A stretch of 53,680 bases of DNA, from contig CAJFNV010000024.1 of assembly GCA_904395805.1 (NCBI GenBank), forward strand, positions 1-53,680, given 5' to 3'. Positions 17,694-27,191 of the stretch are shown one piece after another. The stretch comes from Candidatus Gallispira edinburgensis. Its GTDB lineage: Bacteria > Bacillota > Clostridia > Lachnospirales > CAG-274. The position numbers and the translations under genes were made by a program. The notes beneath the pieces are model-generated. The model was given only the letters and a program-made list of their open reading frames with translations. It had not been told where the DNA came from and made no database searches. Each line of letters begins with the position of its first letter. Positions within the stretch are counted from its first letter, which is position 1.

Positions 17694-18314
17694 TTAATCT
17701 CTCTCCTTTAATATAGATTTAAAAATAAGATAACCGCCCCAGATAATAAAAAGCATAGTTATTATAAGTCTGGTCAGTCCGAAAAGATTTATAATACTTC
17801 TGAGACCCAATATAATTATGAATATACCTATAACTGTCTGTATAATGTTCTTTTTTCTTTTACCTGTTATACTGTCTGTTACAAGGCTTACTCCTATACC
17901 TGTAAGTACTCCGTCAAAAAAAGGAATACCTGCCATAACAGAAATACCTGCAGCAGTAAAGGCAAGCCCTGCCGTAAGCTGACCCGGTTTTCTTTCTCTT
18001 ATATATATTACATCAAAAATAACTCCGGGGCAACATATAAATCCCCCTGAAATATAAAAAAATCCTTTGATCCCGTTAAAAAGGAATAATTCATGAGAAT
18101 TAATAATGCCGATCAGTGAAAAATAAATTAAATATACACCAAAAATCAAAGACCACTTTTTATTTTGTGCGAAGTAGAGAATTAAAAACATAACACCGAT
18201 AATAAAAAGCAGCAATGTTCCTGCATTGATACTTAACATATCTTTAAAATAAAATATAATTCCCGTTATAATCAATAAAATACCAAGGAGAATTCCTGAA
18301 AGTCTGTTTTTCAT
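17694..18314 (-). CDS. Hypothetical polytopic membrane protein
   Basis: A 206-residue protein with about six hydrophobic segments (LSGILLGILLIITGIIFYF, then TLLLFIIGVMFLILYFA, and others to the C-terminus). No family is recognised with confidence. The open frame extends to GTG 18323, but GAGGTGG precedes the ATG at 18314, which I use. It is followed with no gap by the RseC-like gene, so the two are probably one transcript. Divergent from the ChrA pair. Confidence 0.75.
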   Translation of the reverse strand: MKNRLSGILLGILLIITGIIFYFKDMLSINAGTLLLFIIGVMFLILYFAQNKKWSLIFGVYLIYFSLIGIINSHELFLFNGIKGFFYISGGFICCPGVIFDVIYIRERKPGQLTAGLAFTAAGISVMAGIPFFDGVLTGIGVSLVTDSITGKRKKNIIQTVIGIFIIILGLRSIINLFGLTRLIITMLFIIWGGYLIFKSILKERD

Positions 18315-18364
18315 TGTAACCACCTCATATGTATATACGGATTTTCAGGTAAAAGTCTGAAAAC

Positions 18365-18394
18365 TTGACAATCACTTTTTATACATGATATACT
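18365..18394 (+). promoter_or_regulatory. Promoter of the chrA pair
   Basis: TTGACA (18365-18370), 18-bp spacer, TATACT (18389-18394), about 33 bases before the first ChrA ATG. Confidence 0.8.
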
Positions 18395-18426
18395 AAATTG
18401 CAAATTTTAACAAAGGAGAAAATACC

Positions 18427-18984
18427 ATGAAAGATCTTGTAATGCTTTATGTATTATTTTTTAAAATGGGAAGTGTATGCTTTGGAGGAGGGTATGCAAT
18501 GCTTCCCATACTTGAAAGAGAGCTTGTTACTAAAAGAAACTGGTGTACTAAGGAGGAACTTCTTGATTATTATGCAATAGGTCAGTGTACACCGGGAGTT
18601 ATAGCTGTAAATACGTCAACTTTTATCGGGCATAAGCTTAAAGGAATTCCGGGAGGAATAATTGCAACTCTTGGATTTGTTTCGCCGTCTATGATAATTA
18701 TTACTATACTTGCCACAATACTTGAATATGTTACTGACATACCTGTTGTAACATATGCTTTCAGCGGTATAAGGATATGTGTCTGTATTCTTGTACTGAG
18801 TGCCGTAATAAATCTGTGGAAAAGTGCCGTTACAAGCAAAATAGGAATAGGAATATTTATTGTTGTTTTTCTTCTTTCTGCAGTATGGGAAATAAGTCCC
18901 ATTATAATTGTTATTTCCGCAGGTATATTCGGATATGTATTCAGAACTGTTTCAGATAAAAGAAAGGAGAAGGAAAGTAAATGA
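18427..18984 (+). CDS. chrA: Chromate transporter family, half-size subunit 1
   Basis: A 185-residue half-length ChrA protein. It shows FKMGSVCFGGGYAMLPILERELV, then YAIGQCTPGVIAVNTSTFIGHKLKGIPGGIIATLGFVSPS, the family GGG-P and TPGP-like boxes. Long ChrA proteins contain two such halves; here they are two genes overlapping by 4 bases. In the family a chromate-sulfate antiport role is known for some members; the substrate here is not shown. AAAGGAG lies upstream. Confidence 0.92.
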   Translation: MKDLVMLYVLFFKMGSVCFGGGYAMLPILERELVTKRNWCTKEELLDYYAIGQCTPGVIAVNTSTFIGHKLKGIPGGIIATLGFVSPSMIIITILATILEYVTDIPVVTYAFSGIRICVCILVLSAVINLWKSAVTSKIGIGIFIVVFLLSAVWEISPIIIVISAGIFGYVFRTVSDKRKEKESK

Positions 18985-19547
18985 TATATTTAACATTATT
19001 TTATGAGTTTTTCAAAATAGGTTTATTTGCTGTAGGCGGGGGACTTGCTACCCTTCCCTTTCTTCAGGACCTTTCCACAATTCATCCTGACTGGTTTTCA
19101 ATAAGTCAGCTTATGGATATGGTAGCTGTTTCAGAGTCTACACCGGGACCTTTGGGTATAAATATGTCAACTTATGTAGGTTTTACTACGGCAGGTATTC
19201 CCGGAGGTATTGTCGCAACTATGGGACTTGTAGCTCCGTCAATAATTGTTATTATTATAATTGCTTCAATATTTAATAAGTTTAAGGACAGCCCTGTTGT
19301 TGAAAAAATATTTTACGGTATAAGACCTGCTTCAATAGGTCTTATAGCAGCTGCGGGATTTTTGTTAATGAAAGAGGCTCTTCTTGATATCAGCAGCTTT
19401 AAAGAAAGCGGAGCAGTTCTGGATTTATTTAATATTAAGTCGATCATATTTGCTGTAATAATATATATTGCACTGGTTAAATTTAATAAGCATCCCATTT
19501 TTTACATAGCTGCCGCTGCAGTAGTTGGAATAATTGTAAAATTTTAA
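18981..19547 (+). CDS. chrA: Chromate transporter family, half-size subunit 2
   Basis: A 188-residue second half: FKIGLFAVGGGLATLPFLQDL, then VSESTPGPLGINMSTYVGFTTAGIPGGIVATMGLVAPS. It has the same fold as the first half with the canonical TPGP. The start ATG overlaps the preceding stop (ATGA), indicating coupled synthesis and a heterodimer. The gene is followed by a 437-base gene-free DnaA-box region. Confidence 0.92.
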   Translation: MIYLTLFYEFFKIGLFAVGGGLATLPFLQDLSTIHPDWFSISQLMDMVAVSESTPGPLGINMSTYVGFTTAGIPGGIVATMGLVAPSIIVIIIIASIFNKFKDSPVVEKIFYGIRPASIGLIAAAGFLLMKEALLDISSFKESGAVLDLFNIKSIIFAVIIYIALVKFNKHPIFYIAAAAVVGIIVKF

Positions 19548-19984
19548 TATTAAAATAAAAAATTAAATTTTGTACAAATCTTACAAAAATGTTACATACA
19601 TGTTGAAAATTGTAAAATAAGACATAAAATTAAGATGTGAATAAAATTTATTTAAATGTGGATAAAAACAGTAAAAATACACTTTATAAACTCGCTTAAA
19701 AAGGTTATTAACAAAGTTTTCCCACTTATCCACAAAATTTGAAGAGTAATTGCTCACATAAATTTTAATTTAAATTAAAGTTATCCACAAAAATAAAAAA
19801 TAAATTAAAATTGCTGTAACAGGCTTAACAAGTGGCTTTTGTAATTTTGTGAAAAATTATTGTAAAAAATTTAAAAATTTGAAATAAAAAATTTTTTAAA
19901 TTAATAAAGGATTTTTCAGACTTATGCAGAATATAATAAATAAGAGGATGTTTTTCCTCCCTCTATTACAAAGGAGTTGGTATT
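19548..19984. other. Gene-free AT-rich region with a DnaA-box cluster
   Basis: Four DnaA-box sequences lie within 154 bases: TGTGAATAA (19636-19644), TGTGGATAA (19657-19665), TTATCCACA (19726-19734) and TTATCCACA (19781-19789). The first two point one way and are spaced 21 bp apart; the last two are the perfect consensus in the other direction. A nearly pure A/T stretch follows at 19849-19915, like an unwinding element. No gene, tRNA or strong GC-rich structure is present. It looks like an origin-type or DnaA-titration site; gene direction does not switch here, so I favour the latter. Confidence 0.7.
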
Positions 19985-20530
19985 ATGCGTTATTCATTTA
20001 TCGGTAAGAATTTTGATGTAACTGACAATTTCAGTAATAAGATTTCTGCTAAGCTTGACAGAATTTCTAAGCTTTTTCCACAGGATGCAGAAGCTAACAT
20101 TCTTTTGACAGAAAATAAACTTGATAAGAAAATCGATGTTACAGTAAACCTTCCTAATAAGAGAATTATTAAGGCAGAGGTTACTAAGGATGATTTTATG
20201 GCTGCTGTTGATGAAGCTGTGGATATTCTTGAAAACCAGATGGTTAAGTATAAGAATAAACTTCATGACAGAGCTAAAAAGGTACCGGCTTATGCGGCAG
20301 AATTAAGTGCTATTGCCCTTGATGAAGATGAATATTCAGATGAAGATACAATAAATATTGTAAAATCAAAAAAATTCTTCGTTAAGCCTATGGATGCGGA
20401 AGAAGCTTGTATGCAGATGGATATGTTAGGTCACAGTTTCTTTGTTTTCAGAAATGCTGAAAGTGATGAGATCAATATTGTTTATAAGCGTAAAGACGGA
20501 GCATATGGTCTTATTGAACCTGAGATTTAA
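19985..20530 (+). CDS. hpf: Ribosome hibernation promoting factor, long form
   Basis: A 181-residue long HPF. The N-terminal domain (about residues 1-105, MRYSFIGKNFDVTDNFSNKI then VDEAVDILENQMVKYKNKLHDR) binds the 30S decoding centre. The C-terminal domain (about 122-181, KKFFVKPMDAEEACMQMDMLGHSFFVFRNA) dimerises to form 100S ribosomes. AAAGGAGTTGG precedes the ATG. Placed after the DnaA-box region and followed by its own terminator. Confidence 0.96.
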   Translation: MRYSFIGKNFDVTDNFSNKISAKLDRISKLFPQDAEANILLTENKLDKKIDVTVNLPNKRIIKAEVTKDDFMAAVDEAVDILENQMVKYKNKLHDRAKKVPAYAAELSAIALDEDEYSDEDTINIVKSKKFFVKPMDAEEACMQMDMLGHSFFVFRNAESDEINIVYKRKDGAYGLIEPEI

Positions 20531-20568
20531 ATAATCTAAAATAGAAATTTCATTGTTTTTTTCTTAAA

Positions 20569-20598
20569 AGGAAGTGGATATATCCACTTCTTTTTTTG
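20569..20598 (+). terminator. Terminator after hpf
   Basis: GAAGTGGATA/TATCCACTTC is a perfect 20-bp palindrome followed by seven or more T. Confidence 0.9.
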
Positions 20599-20704
20599 TG
20601 CGTCTTGTTTATAGATATTAAATGTATTCCTTTGTTTTTTTTTAACAAAAAAATTTTTTTTATTTGTATATTTTGCCAGTTTTTTATCATTTAATTTTAT
20701 ATTG

Positions 20705-20733
20705 TTGATTTTGTATAAAAAATATCTTATAAT
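20705..20733 (+). promoter_or_regulatory. Promoter of the giant pectinesterase
   Basis: TTGATT (20705-20710), 17-bp spacer, TATAAT (20728-20733), about 38 bases before the ATG, with AAAAGGAGG as ribosome site. Confidence 0.75.
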
Positions 20734-20771
20734 TTACCTATATTAGTATAATATAAAAAGGAGGAAAGAAT

Positions 20772-23700
20772 ATGAAGATTAGTTCAAAAAGAACATTGAG
20801 CCGTATTTTATCATTTGTTATGTTAGTTTCGGCAATGTGTACTAACTTAACTGTGGTAAATGCAAGCTCTGATACATCAGCTTTAGCTGATGGTAATGAT
20901 CTCATAAGTGTATGGGATTTTGGTGGCGTTGAAGAAAGCGACACAAGTTTATACACAAACTATATTACCAGAGATTTTCTTGACAACTGGACAGAAGTTG
21001 GAGATGAAGCCAGCGGTAATAAAGGTAAATTTTTAAATGGCGGTACATTTGATATGGGCGGAGGATTAACTCTCGTTACAAATGCAAATGACCGTGCTTT
21101 TAATGAAGGTCCAAGAGGATATGCTTTAAATGCAGATGCTATATTTGCCTTCCCTGACGGTTATACTGCAAATGGTATGTGGTATGCAAACGGTACAGGC
21201 GGAGACACCAGAAGATATATGCAGATTGCAAATGTTACAGCAGGCTCTGAAATAAAGGTTTATACAGGCAGTTCAAATACTTCTGATAATATGGTCAACT
21301 TTACATATTTAGGTACAGAGGGAACTCAGTCTGAAGAACAGGTTTCAGCAGGCGGTGACAGCACAATAATGAAGTTTATTGCAAAGTATAATGGTGATTA
21401 CAAGATCTGGTTTAATGCAGCAGGCGGTAAGCCCGTTGTTAACAGAATCGTAATGACACCTCCTGTAGATGTGACCCTTAATATTGATTTAGCAGGGTTA
21501 GATGTTGAAAATTATTCTGTTGAATTCAGAAATGATACAACAGGCGAAGTAACAGAAGCTAATGTTACAGGAACAACTGCAACTGCTAAGTTAACACCGG
21601 GATATACATTCACAGCTTCTTTAACAGGTGCTTTAGGTTATGGATTTACATCTGACACAAAGACAGTTGATGTAACTATTGATGATTTTAAGGCAGGAAA
21701 CAAGGAAGTAACTGCAGTAGTTGAAGTTAAGGAAACTTATACTGCTACAGGTAAGCTTTTAGGTTTTGATGAAGGTTATGATACAAGCAAGCTTGTTCTC
21801 AGATTTGTTCCCGATGAGGAATCAAATGCTGAAACTGTTACTGCTACTGTAGATGCAGATTTATCATACACTGCTACTCTTGAGCCTGATATTGAATATA
21901 CAGCAGTTCTTGAAGGCGTAAATGATTATGAAGTAACAGAAAACGGTACAATAAGCGGTAACGGCAATATGACACAGGATATTACAGTGGCTATGAAGGC
22001 AACTTATACAGTTACAGGTAATATTGTCGGCGGTGCAAATGTAACAGAAATTGCATTTGTAAATGTTGATGATAATTATTCCTATGGCGGTATAATTGAA
22101 GGCAGCAGCTACGCTGTTGTATTAAGAGATGGTTCTTATGAGGTACAGGCTGTGGCTGATGGCTATACTACATCAGGTCACGTTGTAGTAAGCGGTAAGA
22201 ACACAACAAAGGATATTTTATTTGTTCCCGTTAACCCTGAGCCTCCTGTAGTTGATACAAGTGTAAGAGATATTTATGTTGGCTGTGAAGGTCAGGTAAA
22301 TAATTTTGATACTATGGGTGAAGCTCTTGAGGCAGCTAAGGTGATGAATCCAACATCTGAAGCTGAAAGAGTAACAATACATATTGCTCCGGGAACTTAC
22401 AGAGAGCAGATCACAGTTGAAACTCCTTATATCACTCTTGTTCCTGAAGGAAACGGTGATGTAGTTTTAACATGGTATTATGGCATTGGCTATTATTACT
22501 ATTCAATTGATGCTACAGGATATTATAACGAAGAAAATGCCTTTGATAAGTATGATAAAAATACTCCTGCAAAATGGGGTGTTGCTACTTATGTAAAGAA
22601 TACTGCTACAGGATTTAAGGCAGAAAATATTACATTTGAAGCTTCATTCAATAAGTACATTACTGATGAAGAAATTGCTGACGGTGTAGAGGAAACAGGT
22701 GCTTTACCTGCAAGAACATATGCTTTAGACCCAACAAGCAGAGCTGCAACTGAAAGAAGTACAGCTTTATGTGTTGAGGCTGCTGATGCGGAATTTAATA
22801 ACTGTACATTTATAGGTTCACAGGATACCCTCTATATGGGTGACAATACCAATACATATTACAAGAACTGTACAATCGAAGGTAACACAGATTATATTTT
22901 TGGTTCAGGTAATGCTGTATTTGACGGCTGTGAATTAAGATTCTGCGGTTACAGTGACACTGCAATGGGCGGTTACATTACAGCAGGCAGATCAAATAAT
23001 GTTCCGGGTTACATGGGTTACTTGTTCAGAGCTTGTACTATTACTAACAAGGAAGGTATGGCTCAGGCAGCAGGTTATTATGGCAGACCTTGGGATGCAG
23101 GTTCAAATATTACTTTCTTAAATACTGTTTTTGAAAATGCTGATGCTATTACAGCTGAAGGCTGGACTTCAATGTCCGGTGTTGCTCCTGAATCAGCTGA
23201 CTTCAAGGAATATGGTACAATGCTTGCAGACGGTACTCCTGTTAATACATCAGGAAGAGTGGCAGGTACTGTATTGACTGATGAAGAAGCTCAGGCAATT
23301 GATGCAAAAGCATATTTCGGTGACTGGACTCCTGCATATTATGTAGAGGACACTACACCTGTTGAATTTGTTGATAATCCATATTGGTCAACTGACGGAG
23401 ATGTTTTACTTCCTGCAACAGGAAATACATTTACTGTTAAATATTCATTAGGTGCAAATGATGCAAATGATGCTTCTAAGATCATATATGAATTAGTTGA
23501 TACAGGCGATGTTAATGCTGAAGGTACAGTTATAAAGGCAACAACAGCTGCAGCTAACACCGGTGTTAAGATCACTAATGATATGATCGGCAAATTCCTT
23601 AAGGTTACAGTAACTCCATGTACAATTATGGGTAATGTAGGTACTGCTGCATCAATTATCACTGAAAAGGAAATTACTTTAGGTTCAGGTTCAGTTGATA

Positions 23701-26114
23701 CCGAAAGACCTAGCGGTAAGGCAGTTGTATTCCTTGCAGGCGACTCAACTGTTAAGGATTATTCAGCAGGCGCTATTAACAACAGCGGTGCTAACAGACC
23801 AGAAGGATCATGGGGTGAATTCCTTGGTTACTTCTTAAATGATAACTATGAAGTTATGGACTATGCACAGGGCGGCAGAAGTTCAAGAAACTTTATTGAC
23901 GGTACATCAAGCGGTAATGACAGATATCTTGATAAGATCAAGGAACAGATGGTTGCAGGTGACTACTTATTTATACAGTTTGGTCACAATGACAGCTCTG
24001 CAGACTATAAAGACAGATATGTTCCTGTAGGTGAGCCTGATGAAAACGGAAGTTATCCATATACAGCACCAACATCAGATGGTGCAGGTGACGGAAGCTT
24101 CAAGTGGTATTTACAGGAAATGGTAAATGCAGCTAAAGAAGTTGGAGCAACTCCTGTAATGGTAACTCCTGTATCAAGAATGTACTTTAACAGTGATGGT
24201 ACTATTTATTCACATCATGGTGATAATGATGAATATGTAATTGCAACAAGACAGGTTGCTGAAGAAAACGGTATTCTTTGTTTCGACCTTTATGAGCTTA
24301 CAAAGACTATGTATGAGGATGCTTACAAGGTTGACGGAGCTAATGGTTCATCTGATCTTGCATACAGATTATTTGCAAACGGTGAAAAGACTCATCATTC
24401 TAAGTTAGGCGGTTTTGCAATTGCTGCCGAGCTTGCGGAAATGATACAGAATTCTTCATTAGGTCTTTCAAATGCAGTTGTTACTCCTGACAGTATGTAT
24501 ATTACAGATGATAAGGGTAATGCTGAATTTACTGTAAATAACAGTGGTGTATTTACAGGCTACGGAAGAAATGCAGGCGGAACATTTGATGAATCAGTTC
24601 CTTGTACTTACTGGGATGAATATGTAAACAATGTTTTAGCTGAAATTAATGATACTCCTGATGTTACTGTATCAACAGAAACAACAACAGAAGCAACAAC
24701 AGATTCTGTACCTGATGATTCAACAGAAACAACAACAGAAAATGTAAGTCCTGTTGGTGGTTCTATAGCTATTGTTCCTGAAGTAATCAGCCAGACAGAT
24801 TCTCAGATAAAAGTTGCATATAAGGTTGAAGGAAATGCTTCAGGCTTTAACAACTATACATTATTCTTCACATTTGACGGAAACGTACTTACTCCTGCAA
24901 GTGTTGAAGACGGTGATATTTCAATTGATGTAACTGATGCACTTGGACTTGATAAAAAAGCATATGCATCAAATGCAGAAAATATATTAAATCAGTTTAC
25001 TAATGCTCCTTTAGCAGGTAATACTGACTTCCCTGATGCTGATGGTGTTAAGACACAGGCTGAAATGGGTAAAGTTAAGGTTTCATTCTGTATATTTGAT
25101 GATGCATTTATTGTATCACCGGACGGTGCACTTCCTAAGTTTACAGGTGAAGGCACACTCTTTACTGTAACATATGATGTTAAGGGTGATGTTACAGGCT
25201 CAGCTCTTGGTGTAGATATTAATGTTATAAATGCTGTATCTTCTGATTTGAACATTGCTTCTAAACCGGAAAGCGTAACAGGCGGCACTTATACATTTAC
25301 CGATGAGACTACAACAGATACAACAGAGAGCTCAACAGAAACTACAACAGATGATGTAACAGAGAGTTCAACAGAAGAGCCTACAGAAGCTACAACAGAC
25401 GATGTAACAGAGAGTTCAACAGAAGAACCTACAGAAGCTACAACAGATGATGTAACAGAGAGTTCAACAGAAGAACCTACAGAAGTTACAACAGATGATA
25501 TAATAGAAAGTTCAACAGAGGCAACAACAAGTACTCCTGTAACAGAAGCACCTGAAGAAGATACAACAAGAAGATCTTATAGTTCAGGCGGTGCCGGTGC
25601 TTCAAGCCTTACTGTAAATAATTATTCAGGCACTGAAGCAACTACAGAGGGAACAACATCTGATGAAACTGACGAAGATACAGAAGGAACAACCGAAGAA
25701 CTTCCATCTGTTGAAGTAGTTATCGGCAGTGAAGATATAATTGTAAACGGCGAAAGCTATAGTATGGATGTGGCACCATATATCCAGGCTTCATCTAACT
25801 CAACAATGGTTCCGTTAAGATTTGTAGCAATAGCTATAACAGGCGGAAATGTTGAAGAGGCAGATACAAGTGATATGGTATCTTGGAATGCAGTTACTAA
25901 GCAGGCAACGATCAATAAGAACGGTGTTACAATTGTATTTACAGCAGGAAGTAATACAGCTGTAATCAATGGTGTTGAAACATCAATGAATTACGGTGTA
26001 ACTGCTGAGATCAGAGATGACAGAATGTTTGTACCATTCAGAATTATCGGCGAATCATTGGGTGCTGATGTTGAATGGGATGCAGATACTAAGACAGCTT
26101 ATTATAACAGATAA
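20772..26114 (+). CDS. Giant secreted pectin methylesterase / acetylesterase (CE8-CE12) with cohesin-like and CAO-N-like domains
   Basis: A 1780-residue exported protein. Order: signal peptide (1-31); a jelly-roll-like carbohydrate-binding region (about 45-230); two or three small beta repeats (235-490); a CE8 pectin methylesterase (about 498-850) with SQDTLYMG, GNTDYIFGSGNAVFDG and YYGRPWD; a CE12-type SGNH acetylesterase (about 985-1230) with FLAGDSTVKDY, FIQFGHND and the catalytic HHSKLGG; a cohesin-like beta domain (1327-1510); a Thr/Glu linker with 16-residue repeats; and a copper-amine-oxidase-N-like domain (about 1645-1780, MVPLRFVAIAI, MFVPFRIIGESLGADVEWD). It would remove methyl and acetyl esters from pectin so that the lyases encoded nearby can act. 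The last domain may attach it to the wall, an inference. Monocistronic, with promoter and terminator. Confidence 0.93.
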   Translation: MKISSKRTLSRILSFVMLVSAMCTNLTVVNASSDTSALADGNDLISVWDFGGVEESDTSLYTNYITRDFLDNWTEVGDEASGNKGKFLNGGTFDMGGGLTLVTNANDRAFNEGPRGYALNADAIFAFPDGYTANGMWYANGTGGDTRRYMQIANVTAGSEIKVYTGSSNTSDNMVNFTYLGTEGTQSEEQVSAGGDSTIMKFIAKYNGDYKIWFNAAGGKPVVNRIVMTPPVDVTLNIDLAGLDVENYSVEFRNDTTGEVTEANVTGTTATAKLTPGYTFTASLTGALGYGFTSDTKTVDVTIDDFKAGNKEVTAVVEVKETYTATGKLLGFDEGYDTSKLVLRFVPDEESNAETVTATVDADLSYTATLEPDIEYTAVLEGVNDYEVTENGTISGNGNMTQDITVAMKATYTVTGNIVGGANVTEIAFVNVDDNYSYGGIIEGSSYAVVLRDGSYEVQAVADGYTTSGHVVVSGKNTTKDILFVPVNPEPPVVDTSVRDIYVGCEGQVNNFDTMGEALEAAKVMNPTSEAERVTIHIAPGTYREQITVETPYITLVPEGNGDVVLTWYYGIGYYYYSIDATGYYNEENAFDKYDKNTPAKWGVATYVKNTATGFKAENITFEASFNKYITDEEIADGVEETGALPARTYALDPTSRAATERSTALCVEAADAEFNNCTFIGSQDTLYMGDNTNTYYKNCTIEGNTDYIFGSGNAVFDGCELRFCGYSDTAMGGYITAGRSNNVPGYMGYLFRACTITNKEGMAQAAGYYGRPWDAGSNITFLNTVFENADAITAEGWTSMSGVAPESADFKEYGTMLADGTPVNTSGRVAGTVLTDEEAQAIDAKAYFGDWTPAYYVEDTTPVEFVDNPYWSTDGDVLLPATGNTFTVKYSLGANDANDASKIIYELVDTGDVNAEGTVIKATTAAANTGVKITNDMIGKFLKVTVTPCTIMGNVGTAASIITEKEITLGSGSVDTERPSGKAVVFLAGDSTVKDYSAGAINNSGANRPEGSWGEFLGYFLNDNYEVMDYAQGGRSSRNFIDGTSSGNDRYLDKIKEQMVAGDYLFIQFGHNDSSADYKDRYVPVGEPDENGSYPYTAPTSDGAGDGSFKWYLQEMVNAAKEVGATPVMVTPVSRMYFNSDGTIYSHHGDNDEYVIATRQVAEENGILCFDLYELTKTMYEDAYKVDGANGSSDLAYRLFANGEKTHHSKLGGFAIAAELAEMIQNSSLGLSNAVVTPDSMYITDDKGNAEFTVNNSGVFTGYGRNAGGTFDESVPCTYWDEYVNNVLAEINDTPDVTVSTETTTEATTDSVPDDSTETTTENVSPVGGSIAIVPEVISQTDSQIKVAYKVEGNASGFNNYTLFFTFDGNVLTPASVEDGDISIDVTDALGLDKKAYASNAENILNQFTNAPLAGNTDFPDADGVKTQAEMGKVKVSFCIFDDAFIVSPDGALPKFTGEGTLFTVTYDVKGDVTGSALGVDINVINAVSSDLNIASKPESVTGGTYTFTDETTTDTTESSTETTTDDVTESSTEEPTEATTDDVTESSTEEPTEATTDDVTESSTEEPTEVTTDDIIESSTEATTSTPVTEAPEEDTTRRSYSSGGAGASSLTVNNYSGTEATTEGTTSDETDEDTEGTTEELPSVEVVIGSEDIIVNGESYSMDVAPYIQASSNSTMVPLRFVAIAITGGNVEEADTSDMVSWNAVTKQATINKNGVTIVFTAGSNTAVINGVETSMNYGVTAEIRDDRMFVPFRIIGESLGADVEWDADTKTAYYNR
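25344..25519 (+). repeat. 48-nt tandem repeat in the pectinesterase linker
   Basis: Three nearly identical 48-nt units (25344-25391, 25392-25439, 25440-25487) and a partial fourth encode the linker repeat TTDDVTESSTEEPTEA. The near-identity at DNA level suggests recent slippage or recombination changing linker length. Confidence 0.9.
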
Positions 26115-26135
26115 GTTTGATTTCTGATAATTATC

Positions 26136-26166
26136 AGGGCTTCGAATTTTCGAAGCCCTTTTTAAA
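26136..26166 (+). terminator. Terminator of the pectinesterase gene
   Basis: GGGCTTCGAA and TTCGAAGCCC form the stem, followed by a T run. Confidence 0.92.
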
Positions 26167-26180
26167 TATTATAACATAAT

Positions 26181-26220
26181 AAAAATGCCTGATTGATCAG
26201 AACTGTAATCAGGCATTTTT
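26181..26220. terminator. Terminator of ispE (bidirectional)
   Basis: AAAAATGCCTGATT and AATCAGGCATTTTT flank a 12-base loop. It lies directly beyond the ispE stop on the minus strand. Confidence 0.88.
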
Positions 26221-26221
26221 A

Positions 26222-27094
26222 TTATTTGCTTGTATTAAAAATTGTTGTAATATAAATTTCTTTAATTCTGAATTTTGATCTTATATTTTTTAAAGCAACA
26301 AGTGCTTTATCATAGTTTTCATAAAATCCGAAAACTGTGGGACCGCTTCCGCTCATAAGTGAACCTATAGCATCATATTCAAGCATAGCTTTTTTAATAT
26401 CTGCAATTATCGGATAATTTTTCACCGTAACAGTTTCAAGAACATTGCACATATTATCGCATATTCCCTTTAAATCCTTATTTTTTATGAGCTCGATTAT
26501 TTTTTTGTTATCAGGATGCTTTTTGACATTATTCAAGTCAAAATTTCCGAACACTGCAGCTGTAGATACATTAATAGGAGGTTTTGCTATAAGTACTATA
26601 CTGTTTGGAAAAGGAGGAAGCTGTGTAAGTTTTTCCCCAATACCTTCGGCTAAAGCTGTTCCCCTTAATATACAGTATGGAACATCGGCACCAAGTGTTT
26701 TGCCAAGTGCCATAAGTTCATTGTCATCAGCTTTTATTTTAAATAAATTTCTTATTCCTATAAGTGTGGCTGCACAGTCGCTGCTGCCTCCCGCCATACC
26801 TGCTGCAACAGGTATATTTTTTGTCAGATGGATTTTTAAGCCTTCTTTTATGTTATATTTTTCTTTCATAAGTGCAGCTGCTTTGTATACCAGATTTCTT
26901 TCATCGCAGGGAAGCCAGCTGTAGTTGGCAGTCATTTCAATATTGTTATTTTCGGTAGTATTTATTGTGATATTGTCACATAAATTTATTGTCTGCATTA
27001 TCATTGATAAATCATGATAACCGTCTTCTCTTTTTCTTAAAACATCAAGAGTTATATTTATTTTTGCTCTGGCATTTAATTTGATCTGTTTCAT
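26222..27094 (-). CDS. ispE: 4-diphosphocytidyl-2-C-methyl-D-erythritol kinase
   Basis: A 290-residue GHMP kinase of the non-mevalonate isoprenoid pathway. It has LNARAKINITLDVLRKREDGYHDL at the start, the ATP loop NIPVAAGMAGGSSDCAATL (P-x3-G-L-G-S-S type), and the late GHMP motif SLMSGSGPTVFGFY. The ATG follows AGGCGGT. It is alone on the minus strand; phnX lies about 100 bases upstream in the same direction. It shows that the organism makes isoprenoids by the MEP route. Confidence 0.97.
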   Translation of the reverse strand: MKQIKLNARAKINITLDVLRKREDGYHDLSMIMQTINLCDNITINTTENNNIEMTANYSWLPCDERNLVYKAAALMKEKYNIKEGLKIHLTKNIPVAAGMAGGSSDCAATLIGIRNLFKIKADDNELMALGKTLGADVPYCILRGTALAEGIGEKLTQLPPFPNSIVLIAKPPINVSTAAVFGNFDLNNVKKHPDNKKIIELIKNKDLKGICDNMCNVLETVTVKNYPIIADIKKAMLEYDAIGSLMSGSGPTVFGFYENYDKALVALKNIRSKFRIKEIYITTIFNTSK

Positions 27095-27191
27095 TAACGG
27101 TACCGCCTTATTGTATTTTTAGAATTTAAATGATCAGTAAATTTCGTTGTTCAAAAGTATAGTATACAGACATAAAACAAATTAGTCAATA

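Noticed and set aside
19548..19984. Main replication origin oriC
   Set aside because: Gene direction does not diverge here, and dnaN-gyrA would be on the lagging strand; the main origin is more likely left of the window.
19548..19984. raiA RNA upstream of hpf
   Set aside because: The structured RNA known beside hpf/raiA in some Clostridia is expected to be GC-rich and highly folded; this region is nearly all A/T.
23339..23662. Long antisense frames inside the pectinases (also 49182-49523 and 48495-48710)
   Set aside because: Val/Ser-rich shadows of Thr/Glu-coding DNA without start signals.
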